From NCBI GenBank assembly GCA_964423465.1, contig CAYRFK010000003.1:1-64000 (forward strand): a stretch of DNA of 64,000 nucleotides, given 5' to 3'. The position numbers were made by a program, and so were the translations under genes. The notes under the pieces are model-generated. The model saw only the letters and a program-made list of their open reading frames with translations. It was not told the DNA's origin and ran no database searches. Of the stretch, positions 29,390 to 38,800 are shown piece by piece. Source of the stretch: VGWF01 sp964423465 (GTDB taxonomy: Bacteria > Verrucomicrobiota > Kiritimatiellia > PWTM01). Position 1 is the first letter of the stretch; every line of letters starts with the position of its first letter.

Positions 29390-30403
29390 GTGAACCGCAC
29401 ACTGACACTCCTCCTGCTGCTCGCGCCGGCCGCCCTGACGGCCGGCGCGAGCGGGGACGGTGTCCCCGCGGGCCGCGGCGACGAGCGTCCGTCCGATCGC
29501 GTGGAGACCGCCGGCTTTCCCGACCGGCTGCGGGCCGGCTTCCACGCCGACGCACCGGGCATCGTCCTGGTCTACGATCTCTCCTACCGGCTTCTGGGCG
29601 TGACGCTGTTCCGCCTCGGGGAGATGCATATCGAGGCCATGACCGGACACCTGCGGGACGATCCCGCGAAGACCGCGGCATGCCTTCTCGATTGCCGCAT
29701 GAGGCCGCCCGCCGCCGCAGATCCGCGCGCCGAATTGCGGGATCGGTTCGTGCTGCTCACCGACGCCGTGGAGCGGAAGACCATGGTCTTCGCCCAGATC
29801 TCGGACGAATCGTACCGGCCGTTGATCGGAAGGACGCGCCGGAAGCTCCAGTTCGGGCTGCACGACTACCGCGGCGCCGAGCCCTACACCTTTCGCACGA
29901 ACATGATCACGGGATCCACGGCCTCCCGCGTCGGCGAGCGCCCCGGCCGGGAGCGCCCGGGTGAGGCCGTGATGACCTTGCTCAACCTGCTTGCCGAGAT
30001 CCAGGCCGGGGGGCGTGCCTCCGTCGATGTCGCAACAAGCCCGCGCGTCTTCGCCCACGTCGACGGCGAGATCCGCCCCTTTGTCGTGAAGACAACGCGT
30101 GACGATCCTCCCGGCGAGTTCCTGCGCGAACGCATCGACGCCCTCCGCGCCGACGTCACGGCCGCGCCCGAAGCCAAGGTGCATCGCGGTCGTCTTGTCG
30201 CCTGGTTTCTCCCCTTCGCGGACATCGCCCGCGAGGCGGGACTGGCCGGCGCGTCCGATGCCGGCCGCCCCGCCCCCGTTCCCATCGTCCCCCTCGCCGC
30301 CGACGTTGAACTCGCCGTCGGCACCGTGCGCGCCGCGCTGAAGAGCATCGCCGCCGTCGTCGAGGGCGGGACCAAGGGAAAGGAACAGGAGGCCCCCCGA
30401 TGA
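29390..30403 (+). CDS. Exported protein of unknown function
   Basis: A 337-residue protein with a signal peptide (V-N-R-T-L-T-L-L-L-L-L-A-P, cut near residue 20). The mature part is hydrophilic with F-R-L-G-E-M-H-I-E and repeated charged segments. No family was recognised with confidence, although the layout resembles bacterial DUF3108-type or outer-membrane-associated periplasmic proteins. I chose the GTG at 29390, which starts the signal peptide. Its stop overlaps a 25-codon frame that begins with ATG (ATGA). Confidence 0.55.
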   Translation: MNRTLTLLLLLAPAALTAGASGDGVPAGRGDERPSDRVETAGFPDRLRAGFHADAPGIVLVYDLSYRLLGVTLFRLGEMHIEAMTGHLRDDPAKTAACLLDCRMRPPAAADPRAELRDRFVLLTDAVERKTMVFAQISDESYRPLIGRTRRKLQFGLHDYRGAEPYTFRTNMITGSTASRVGERPGRERPGEAVMTLLNLLAEIQAGGRASVDVATSPRVFAHVDGEIRPFVVKTTRDDPPGEFLRERIDALRADVTAAPEAKVHRGRLVAWFLPFADIAREAGLAGASDAGRPAPVPIVPLAADVELAVGTVRAALKSIAAVVEGGTKGKEQEAPR

Positions 30404-30477
30404 GACGCAGGGATTGGATGAAGGCGGCCGTGATCGGTGCATCGCTGCCCAACGCGGGGAAGAGCGCGAAATCCTGA
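30400..30477 (+). CDS. 25-residue Tat-signal-like micro-ORF
   Basis: A short frame, M-R-R-R-D-W-M-K-A-A-V-I-G-A-S-L, then a polar end. The start resembles a Tat signal (R-R-R-D-W). The ATG overlaps the upstream stop (ATGA), and GGAGG precedes it. It is either a coupled micropeptide or the 5' stub of a lost Tat-exported protein. Confidence 0.3.
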   Translation: MRRRDWMKAAVIGASLPNAGKSAKS

Positions 30478-30504
30478 TCCCGGTTCTTCACGGAGGACAC
30501 GAAG

Positions 30505-31692
30505 ATGGTTCGGCGAAAAGGCGGCGGCTTCGGCGGGATGCTGTTCTTCACCCTCTTCTGGTGCAGCATCACCGGCGTCTTCGTGGGCTTTCTGGTGTAC
30601 GGATTCGCACGATCCGCGGACGCGAAGCGGCGCTTTGTTCCCGTCGAGGGCCGCGTGATCTCGAGCGAGGTCGACTCCAGTCACGACAGCGACGGCACCA
30701 CGTACGGCTTCAAGATCCGCTACAGCTATGAGGCGGGCGGCGGGACGCACGAGGGCGACCGGTATGCGTTTGGCGCCATGAGCTCGTCCGACGGACTCTC
30801 CCGCGCCCGGCGGCTGGCGCAGGAGCATCCGGCCGGTACGGCGATCACGGTGTACGTCGATCCGCGGAAGCCGTCGGAGTCGGTCGTCGTCCGCGACCCG
30901 GATCCGTCGCTCTATTTCATGGTCTTGTTCCTGACGCCGTTCGTCCTCGTCGGCGTCGGCATGGGAACCGCCACGGCCCTGATCCCTGTTCGGAAGCGGA
31001 GACTCAAGGCCTTCCAGGAATCCCCGCCGCGTGCGCCGTGGGCGATTCCGGGCTGGGGTGTGATGGCTCAGGGCTTCGGCGGCTACGTGGTCCGCCCCCG
31101 CCCAACCGCCGGCAGCCTGCTGATGGCGGGCGGCCTGGGTATGGGGCTGACCTGCTTCGTCAGCATCTTTGTCCTGGGTGTCGGCGGCGGTTTCGGCGGG
31201 GCGGCGCCTGCGAAGGCGCTGGGCGCGGTGGGCCTGGGGCTCGGGGTCGGGGTGTTCAGCATATGGCGCACGATCGAGGCGGCGAAGCGAAAGGCCGTGT
31301 TCTCGATCGACCCCTCCGCCCGCGTCGTCCGGATTCAGAGCGCGGCGCGCCATGTGGAGGTCCCCTTTGCGTCGATCGCGCGATGGAAGGTCCGGATGAT
31401 CCGGAACCCGCGCCAGGTGAAGCGCGACGGCGATCCCCCCGTGGCTCCGCTGGTCGCGATCGAGACCGCCGACGGCGGGGAGGTCCCGGTGCACGTCTTC
31501 GGCGCGGCCGAGGGCGAGCGGGACATCGCTCGCAAGGTGGCCCATGCCTTCAGCCACTGGACCGGCCACGCCGTGCCCGACGTCCCGGTCGAACTCGACC
31601 CGGCGGGGGCGAAGGCGACCGATCTCCGGACCGCCATCGCGGAGGCAAGGCAGACCTCCGCTGCCGACAAATCCTACCGCGACCTTCTTTGA
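30505..31692 (+). CDS. DUF3592-type membrane protein
   Basis: A 395-residue inner-membrane protein with about four transmembrane segments (near 10-32, 138-158, 200-225 and 230-250). The extramembrane part after the first helix is V-E-G-R-V-I-S-S-E-V-D-S-S, the style of DUF3592 proteins, with the expected beta-rich domain of about 100 residues. The C-terminal 150 residues form a soluble domain with a P-F-A-S-I-A-R-W segment. GGAGG lies eight bases before the ATG. Function unknown; related proteins are often near peptidases. Confidence 0.65.
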   Translation: MVRRKGGGFGGMLFFTLFWCSITGVFVGFLVYGFARSADAKRRFVPVEGRVISSEVDSSHDSDGTTYGFKIRYSYEAGGGTHEGDRYAFGAMSSSDGLSRARRLAQEHPAGTAITVYVDPRKPSESVVVRDPDPSLYFMVLFLTPFVLVGVGMGTATALIPVRKRRLKAFQESPPRAPWAIPGWGVMAQGFGGYVVRPRPTAGSLLMAGGLGMGLTCFVSIFVLGVGGGFGGAAPAKALGAVGLGLGVGVFSIWRTIEAAKRKAVFSIDPSARVVRIQSAARHVEVPFASIARWKVRMIRNPRQVKRDGDPPVAPLVAIETADGGEVPVHVFGAAEGERDIARKVAHAFSHWTGHAVPDVPVELDPAGAKATDLRTAIAEARQTSAADKSYRDLL

Positions 31693-31779
31693 GAGCCGCG
31701 CGGCGGGCCTGCACCGGGGCCGTTGCGCACCGCAGGGTCGTGGCTTATCGTGCCGTCGCATGACACCGCGGGAGGGCGC

Positions 31780-33822
31780 ATGATCCGGAGATTCCCGGTT
31801 GGAGGCCGATACCGGCTCGCGACACTGGCGGTGGCCATGGTCTGGACCGTTTCCCGGTCGGACGCGGCGGTGGTGGAGGCCCCGTTCCGCCTTTGCGAGG
31901 GCCACCAGGCTCGCGACGAACTGTGCTTCTCGGTATCCGCGCCCGGGCCCATCCGTGTCCGCGTGGAGAACGACGCGCCGGGAGTTCCCCTCTACGTCAT
32001 GCTTCAGCCTCCCTCGCGCGTGCCCGTGGCGAACCCGCGGGTCGACCGGGCCATCGAGTTCGCCTACGTCCCGTCGGCGCAGGATCTGGCCGCCGGTGTG
32101 GAGTGGGCGGTCGCAGTCCGCGCCATGGATGTCCGGTCGCCGGCGGCGGGCCGCATCCGCGTCGAGCATCCCGGCGGACCCGCACCGGCGGGGCATCCGG
32201 TGGACGACTGGTTGTTCCGGCATCCGGCGGTCGCCTGGCACATGGGCTGGCGGGGCGAGCGGGACGGCTCCACCCGACCCTATTCCGCGTGGCCCGCCGA
32301 CATGAAGGATCGGTTGCGTGTCTTCTTCGACGGGGCGCGCGCCGGCCGGCCCGCCGTGCTGTCCGATCCGCCGCCGAACCAGGTGCGGCCGGGGGATGCG
32401 GAGGATCCGCGAACGGTCCTGTCGGTCGGGCACGCACGGGATCTCTACCTGGCGTCCGTTGCCCATTCGCTGGCGCTGGAGTACGACCGCCGGCTGCCGT
32501 GGTCGCTTCTCGACGGCAATGCGGCGGAGATGGACGCCCTCTTCGACAGCCTCTCGTTCTTCCACCGGCGTGCGGACGGACCGGGGTATGAGATCGTGTC
32601 CCTCCGGCACGGCTGGGGCATCCCTGCGCCGCCCGCGACGGCGTTCGCGTTCCTGCAGTCGAATCGCATGCTGGCTGGAACCCGCCGGGAAACGATCGTC
32701 GCACTGGTGACATGGTGTCGGGGGCTGTCGCACTACGCGGGCTCGCTCGGGACGAAGACCTATGAGGAACACTGGGGCTACCGCGGGTACATGCCGGTGT
32801 CGAAGGCTCTCGCCGGAACCCGGTACGCGGGCGTCGAGTTCCGCGGCGTGTTCGGCGACGGGCCCCGGCACTTCACGGCCGGCTGCCACGGCACCGTCGC
32901 GCTGCTTGTCAGCGTGCTGCGCGCCGCGAACATCCCGGCCCTCTACAGGGGCGCGCCCGCGGCGGACAGCACGCATGCCACAGCCATCTTCCTCAGCGAG
33001 GATCTCGCGCTGACGCACGGCGACGATCCCTACAGCCGGCTCGCCGTGCGCGCGCCGACGGAGGAGATGCTCGTCGATCTTCCGACCTACCTTGAATGGC
33101 TGGGGCCCGCCTCGGGGCGGACCGACTGCATCGGCCGGCAGGCGATGCTTCTCGGCCTGAAGTACCTGGCGCCCGAGTTGGTCGACCTGCACCGGCAGGA
33201 CCGGGCCGACGGACGTTCCCGCGAGAGCAGCCGCGTGCGCGATTGCTTCCGCGTCGGGATCACCCTCGCCGATCTGGAGGCCGCGCGGCTGTGGGAACGG
33301 CTGGACGCCGAAGTGGAGGCGGGCGCGCCGGCGCAGGCTGCGCCGCCGAAGAGGGGCCCTGTTTCGATGCCGCCACCGCCGAATGCCGCACTGAACCTGG
33401 AGGCGGAGGACTTGGCGGCCACCGTGTCCAGCGGACGCATCGACATCCAGCCTATGGACGGCTTCGCGGGCGCAACATGGAGCGGAGGCCGGCAGCTGTG
33501 GTGGACCGGCGCGGGAGAGGGGGATTCGCTTCGCCTTGCATTCCGCGTTCCCGCCGCGGGTGTCTACCGCCTCTCTGCCGTCTTCACCCGCGCCCCCGAC
33601 TATGGGATCTTCGCGCTGACAGTTGACGGAGGCGCGGCCGGGGTCGGGACGGTCGACCTGTACGGGGCCGGCGTCACCCGCACCGATCCGATCCCCCTCG
33701 GCACATTCAAGTTCTCCGCCGGGGATCACCATTTCGGCGCGTCGGCTGCCGGGCGCAATCCCTCGTCGCAACCCGGGCTCATGTTCGGGCTCGACGTGCT
33801 GATGGGCGAGCGGATCGAGTAG
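31780..33822 (+). CDS. Secreted transglutaminase-like protein with C-terminal beta-sandwich
   Basis: A 680-residue exported protein. It starts after G-G-A-G-G-G at 31771-31776 and has an N-terminal hydrophobic segment (about 14-28). The middle (about 330-420) has the transglutaminase-like pattern G-C-H-G-T-V-A-L-L with a following H-A-T-A-I-F and H-G-D-D, giving Cys-His-Asp-like residues. The last 150 residues look like a carbohydrate-binding or beta-sandwich module (Y-R-L-S-A-V-F-T-R). It converges with the RCC1-like gene, leaving nine bases between stops. A role in cross-linking or hydrolysis of cell-surface protein or peptidoglycan is inference. Confidence 0.65.
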   Translation: MIRRFPVGGRYRLATLAVAMVWTVSRSDAAVVEAPFRLCEGHQARDELCFSVSAPGPIRVRVENDAPGVPLYVMLQPPSRVPVANPRVDRAIEFAYVPSAQDLAAGVEWAVAVRAMDVRSPAAGRIRVEHPGGPAPAGHPVDDWLFRHPAVAWHMGWRGERDGSTRPYSAWPADMKDRLRVFFDGARAGRPAVLSDPPPNQVRPGDAEDPRTVLSVGHARDLYLASVAHSLALEYDRRLPWSLLDGNAAEMDALFDSLSFFHRRADGPGYEIVSLRHGWGIPAPPATAFAFLQSNRMLAGTRRETIVALVTWCRGLSHYAGSLGTKTYEEHWGYRGYMPVSKALAGTRYAGVEFRGVFGDGPRHFTAGCHGTVALLVSVLRAANIPALYRGAPAADSTHATAIFLSEDLALTHGDDPYSRLAVRAPTEEMLVDLPTYLEWLGPASGRTDCIGRQAMLLGLKYLAPELVDLHRQDRADGRSRESSRVRDCFRVGITLADLEAARLWERLDAEVEAGAPAQAAPPKRGPVSMPPPPNAALNLEAEDLAATVSSGRIDIQPMDGFAGATWSGGRQLWWTGAGEGDSLRLAFRVPAAGVYRLSAVFTRAPDYGIFALTVDGGAAGVGTVDLYGAGVTRTDPIPLGTFKFSAGDHHFGASAAGRNPSSQPGLMFGLDVLMGERIE

Positions 33823-33831
33823 CCGCAGCCG

Positions 33832-35753
33832 TCACGGAACGGGGACGCGGATGCGGAAGACCCCGTTGTTGGTGATGGGGACAGAGAACGTGTTCGTTGC
33901 GGCCGTGGGCGGAAGATTGGTGTGGAGCGGGGCCCACGGCGAGTCTGCCAGACCGTCCGCATGGTCGATGAACTGCGTCCGCGAGGCACCGCCAGACCAC
34001 TCCAGCGTGGCCACCCCGTCGCTCACCCAGATCGTCCCCACGCGCAGGACCGAGGCCGCATTGGTAGGATCGGTGTCCGCCGCCCATTCCTCCCAGGCCG
34101 GCGCGCTGTCGCCATCTGTGTCCCCCCCCGCCGCCACATCAAATTCGTTGCTCCACCCATACTGCGCAAGCCACGCCTGCGGCACCCCGAACGCAGCCAG
34201 ATTCGGCGCAAAGAAAGCCGTCACATCCCGCGGCCCGGCCATGGGGACAGACAACACGCTTCCATCCCGCACCGTGTCGTCTATGTCCCCCTCCCAGTGC
34301 GTCCAGTGATGGTAGGTCGCCTCCACAGCCATGACGGCCGCAGTCGCGTTCAAGGCAAACCAGCCTCCTGTCGGTGAAACCGAACCCCCGGCTGATCCTG
34401 AACCCGCAGCAAGCCAGTAGTTTGTGGCCCATACCCAAGTTTGAGTGGTGTCTGTCCCCAACGCGAAGACCACGGACGTCCCCATGCCGCTGCCAGGTTC
34501 GCTGCCGATCCGGACCCACCCGGTCGCCACATGCTGCGTCCCCCCCGCCTCGATCGGTGAGGGGACAGACACTGCCACCGGCGCATCGCGGAGGAGCCGA
34601 TGGGTCCCGGCGGAGGGGACAGAGATACCATGGGCCGACTCAACGACGAGGTGACGGGCTGGGAACATAGCCATCGCGTGTGCGTACCCGCCGGCGAACG
34701 CCACCGCCCCCGTGACGGAGGGGACAGAGAACACGCCTCCGGTGTCTGTCCCCCATATAGATACGGTTCCATCTTCTTTCCGTGCAGCAGAATACATTTC
34801 TCCCGCAGTGGCGAATACCACGTTGGATAGACCCGGGGGCGCATTGGTCTGTCCCTCATCGCCGCGGCCCCACGCCACCACCGTTCCATCCGCCTTCACC
34901 GCCACAGTATGATCCGCCCCGGCGGCAATGGACACGGCTCGCAAGCCTCCAGGGACGTTGGTCTGGCCGCGGTCTCCCGCCCCCCATGTCACGACGGATC
35001 CGTCGCGCAGGAGAACCGCCACATGGCGTCCGCCCACTGCAATCTCGACGGTCGACGTGAGCGAAGCGGGCGCGACATTCGTTATCTGTCCCCACACCGC
35101 GACTGTCCCGTCGGCCAGCAGGGCCGCCGAACTGTGGCCGCCTGCGGCAACGGCCATCGCGTTCGTGACACCGGCAGGTACATTTGTCTGTCCCTCCTCG
35201 CCGCGACCCCAGGCAACAAGAGATCCATCCGTTTGTAGCGCAATACTATGTGCAATACCACCGGCCGCGGCCGCGACGCCTGAAACCTCGGCCGGGATTG
35301 TTCTCTGTCCCTCATCGTCGCGGCCCCACGCGAGGAGGGTTCCGTTGGAGAGAACCGCAAGGGAGTGGAACGCTCCGGCCGCGATCTGGACAGCGTCGAC
35401 GGCCCCGGAGGGAACAAGTGTCTGTCCCCACTCGTAGGGCGAGCCGGCGCCCCAGGCGTGGAGGCCGGCGGGAGGGGACAGAGATGGGATGGCCATCGTG
35501 ATGGGGATGCGGACGGGGCCGTTCCGGGAGTCATGGGCATCGATCAGGATCGCGCCATGGTACGGGCGGGGTTGGCGGCCGCGCGGATCGGCCCGGATGG
35601 TCAACTGGACCGTGGCGCCCGACGCGACCGTGCCCGTTGCCGGCGTGGCGGAGAGCCAGAAAACGTCCGAGGTGACGGAGAAGTGCATCGGCATGTCGCC
35701 GACGTGCGAAAGGTCGAGCGGGACGGTCAGCGGGGTCGCCGCGGCGGACACAA
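33832..35753 (-). CDS. RCC1-repeat secreted protein, 5' end lost in the gap
   Basis: 640 codons remain before the gap; the true start is missing. Residues about 15-60 form a BACON/Ig-like module (V-F-W-L-S-A-T-P-A-T-G-T). At least six RCC1 blades follow (W-G-R-G-D-E-G-Q-T-N and relatives), giving a seven-bladed propeller type fold. A C-terminal region has a Ca-binding-like D-T-D-G-D-S and a final beta module. The matching frame start GTG at 35751 is inside the domain, so it is not a real start. The gene contains ten copies of a 9-base DNA word. It may be the 3' part of the protease gene. Confidence 0.7.
33877..35482. repeat. Cluster of the word GGGGACAGA/TCTGTCCCC inside coding DNA
   Basis: Exact copies begin at 33877, 34243, 34451, 34561, 34615, 34720, 34745, 35085, 35421 and 35474, on both strands. 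Three more end in CCT instead of CCC (34848, 35187, 35304), and TGTGTCCCC is at 34117. The word is read as S-V-P, G-T-D, G-Q-T/G-Q-I or S-L-S-P depending on position. Confidence 0.85.
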
Positions 35754-35853
35754 NNNNNNNNNNNNNNNNNNNNNNNNNNNNNNNNNNNNNNNNNNNNNNN
35801 NNNNNNNNNNNNNNNNNNNNNNNNNNNNNNNNNNNNNNNNNNNNNNNNNNNNN
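35754..35853. other. 100-N scaffold gap
   Basis: Exactly 100 N. This is the usual placeholder for a gap of unknown size, so distance and reading frame across it are undefined. Confidence 0.99.
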
Positions 35854-38800
35854 CCCGACGTCGTCGCGGTCACGAACCGCCCGCGCCGCGCGCGCACCGG
35901 CACCTGGGTCACGCCCTCGGGGTCGTTGTGGGTGAACGTGATGAACGCCTGCTCCTCACCGTCCGGCTCGACCAGCAGCGGGTTCGCAACGACATCGATG
36001 ACGGCCGACTGCCCTTGCGTGAACGACCCGCCGGTCACGCCGCCCAGCGCCAGCCACGCCGTCCCCGTGCTCGACTGCAACGCCACGTCGCCGATGTACC
36101 AGCCCTCGTCGATCGTGTAGAAGTCGGAGCCGAACTCGAAACGCACAATCACCTCGACGCCTTCCAACGCACGCAGGTCGACCGACACCGCCTCCCATTC
36201 CTCCGATGCGCCATGCCCGGCCAGACATGGATGATGCGCCGGGAACGGTGAGTCCGGATTGGGCGTGATGCGATACGGATACCCGCCGACCGGCGTAACC
36301 AGTTCGAACGACGCGCCGCCGTTGGTCGACACGCGCAGCACGCCGCCATCCCAGAAATGGTCATCGTTGAGATCCGTGTCGTACTCGGTCTTGAACCACT
36401 GGTGGAAGGTCAGCATCCCGCCGGCGCCAACGACGAATGCGGGCGTGTCGAGCCACGCATGGCACGCATCGGCGTACAGCCGCGTCGCGCTGTCGCCGCA
36501 GTACCACGCATTCGTACCGCGGTAGACCCGGTTGGTCGTCAGGTGCCACTCGTCCTTCGTCCCTGCATGGCTCCACATTCCCGTGCCGCCCTCGAACGGG
36601 ATCCGCGCCGCCGAGGCCGACAGGCCGGAGGTCCACACGAGGGACTGGATGCCGTAGTTGCGGACGGTCAGGTTCGTCGCGACGACGGCGTCGGACATCT
36701 CGATCGTGCCAAAATTCGTCGGCGCGACGTCGAAGAACGGCGCCTCGTACTGCCCGATGACGCTGTACACCTCCGTCGTCGTTCGGTGGTCGGTGAGGTA
36801 GTACCCGATCACGTCGCCCGCGCTCAGCGAATACTCGACCGCCTTCGACCCGCGCGCCGGCGGATCGAGATCGTGGTGGAACCGCGACCCGCCATCCCAC
36901 GCCATCGAGTTCGTCCGCCACGCCGCGTCGCCCACCTCGCGCCAGACGAAATGCACGATCTCGATCGCAAAGTTGTCGACCACCTCCGCCTCGACGCGCC
37001 ACGGCGGGCGCGACGTCTGCGGCGAGACGAGCGGGACGAAGTTCGTGATCACCGGCGGCGTCGGGAACGATGCGGCGTCGAGAGGGTCGGTGTTGTCGAG
37101 CATCTCCCCGAGGTTCGTCCACAGGTCCCCATCGAGATCGTTCGTCGCGACAAGGTCGCTCTGCAGCCCGCCCCAGTAGCGCTGCTCGAACCAGTCGGAC
37201 AGGATGTTGGTGTTGGCGTCCTCCCAGAATTTCATATAGAGCGCCAAGGCCGCACGCGGACCGTTCATCACGATGTTCGTCGCCGGGTTCGGCGAGTGCG
37301 ACGTCGCATCGGGCCAGCGCGCGCCGTCCACGCTCCATTGCGCGAACGCGTAGGGATCCGAGCCCGCCCACGCGAGCGCCCAGGTCGTCTCGGTGGACAC
37401 GGCGGCCCCGCGCGGGTGCCAGGTCGTGACGTCGATCGCACCCGGCGGATCGGACGACTGCACCAGGCCGACCTCCTCGCGCCAGATCCACGTCAGTGTG
37501 CTGTCGGCCTCCCACGTGAACTCGACCTCGTGGGTCGTGCCGGTGGCGGGCACACTGCCCGTGCCGGCCCAGCCGAGGCACACCATGCGCACACCGTTGG
37601 AAACCGCGTAGACCGGCGGCGCGGTCGCGCGCATCACGGAGCCGGACGCGCCGGCGTGCATGCCATAGACCGGTGAGACGAGCCCCGCCGCGAAGAGTTC
37701 TCCGGTCACGACCAGGTTCACGCGATCGCTGACGTCGAACGCATGGAACACATCGGGCGCATTGGTCGGCGATCGGACGTCATGTGGCGGCGGATCGAGA
37801 TTCAGGTAGTAGCGCACGGTGGTCCCGGGCGATTGGTCCGGAATCATCGCGCGATAGGCCGCACCCCCCAGCCATTCGAAATTCGTCACCGCCCACGGCG
37901 CCGGCGGATCGTTGGTGCTCCAGTGCAGCCGGGCCTCCCCGTTCGTGAGCGGGCCAAGGCTCTGGATCGCGGCAACAACGGCAAAGTCGCCGGCGCCGCC
38001 TGGCTGGCGATCGAGCGGAACGTGATGGATCTGCGGCGCGTCGTCGAGGGCGCCGCGGATGTAGACCGCCGCCACGGCCCCCGTCTCGGGCACGGACGCG
38101 CCGATGATGCGCAGCTCGTAGGCGCCGGCCATCGCGCCCGCGAGGCGAACCGTCTCCACGGTGTTCGTCCGGTCGGGGCCGCCGCCTCCATTGGCAAACC
38201 ACACCGCACCGGTCGGGTCGACGACCTCGAGGTCGAAGTCGTCCACGAGTGCCGCGCCCGCGCCCGCGGTCGCCGGGAAGTCGATCCACGAAAGCGCCAC
38301 GTCCAGCGGCCGGCCGGCCTCGGCCAGCGTCACCGCCACGGTGTTGGTCGCATCCGCCGCCGGAGCGACGCCGTCCAGAAGCCGCACAAGCCGGCCCGCG
38401 GGGTAGACCGAACCCTCGACATCGATCTGTCCCCAGCCCTCGACGCCGTTCGGCGACGCGGACGGGATTTCCTGCTCCGCGCCGGTGCCGTACTGCCCCG
38501 GCGCCAGCGACCGCGCGCCGCCAATGAGCATGGCCTTGACCAGCGCGGCACTCGGGTTCGTGAGGCCGGCGCGCGCCACCGCATACTGCCGCATCAGCAG
38601 CGCGGCGCCCGCCGCAAGGGGCGTCGCCATGCTGGTGCCGCCGTTGAAGGTGTAGTTCGTGCTCTCCTGCGCGACACCCCACCCGGCACCGCCGGCCGCA
38701 ACGCGCGACCGGCACGAGATGATGTAGGTGCCCGGGGCGGTGACCTCGGGCTTGATGCGGCCGTCTGCCGCCGGCCCGCGGCTGGAGAACGCAGCCATGC

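Noticed and set aside
29884..33771. 1295-codon minus-strand frame
   Set aside because: It is antisense to three good plus-strand genes and has no domain or ribosome-binding site.
33877..35482. CRISPR-like array
   Set aside because: The copies are not evenly spaced, occur on both strands and lie in a coding gene.
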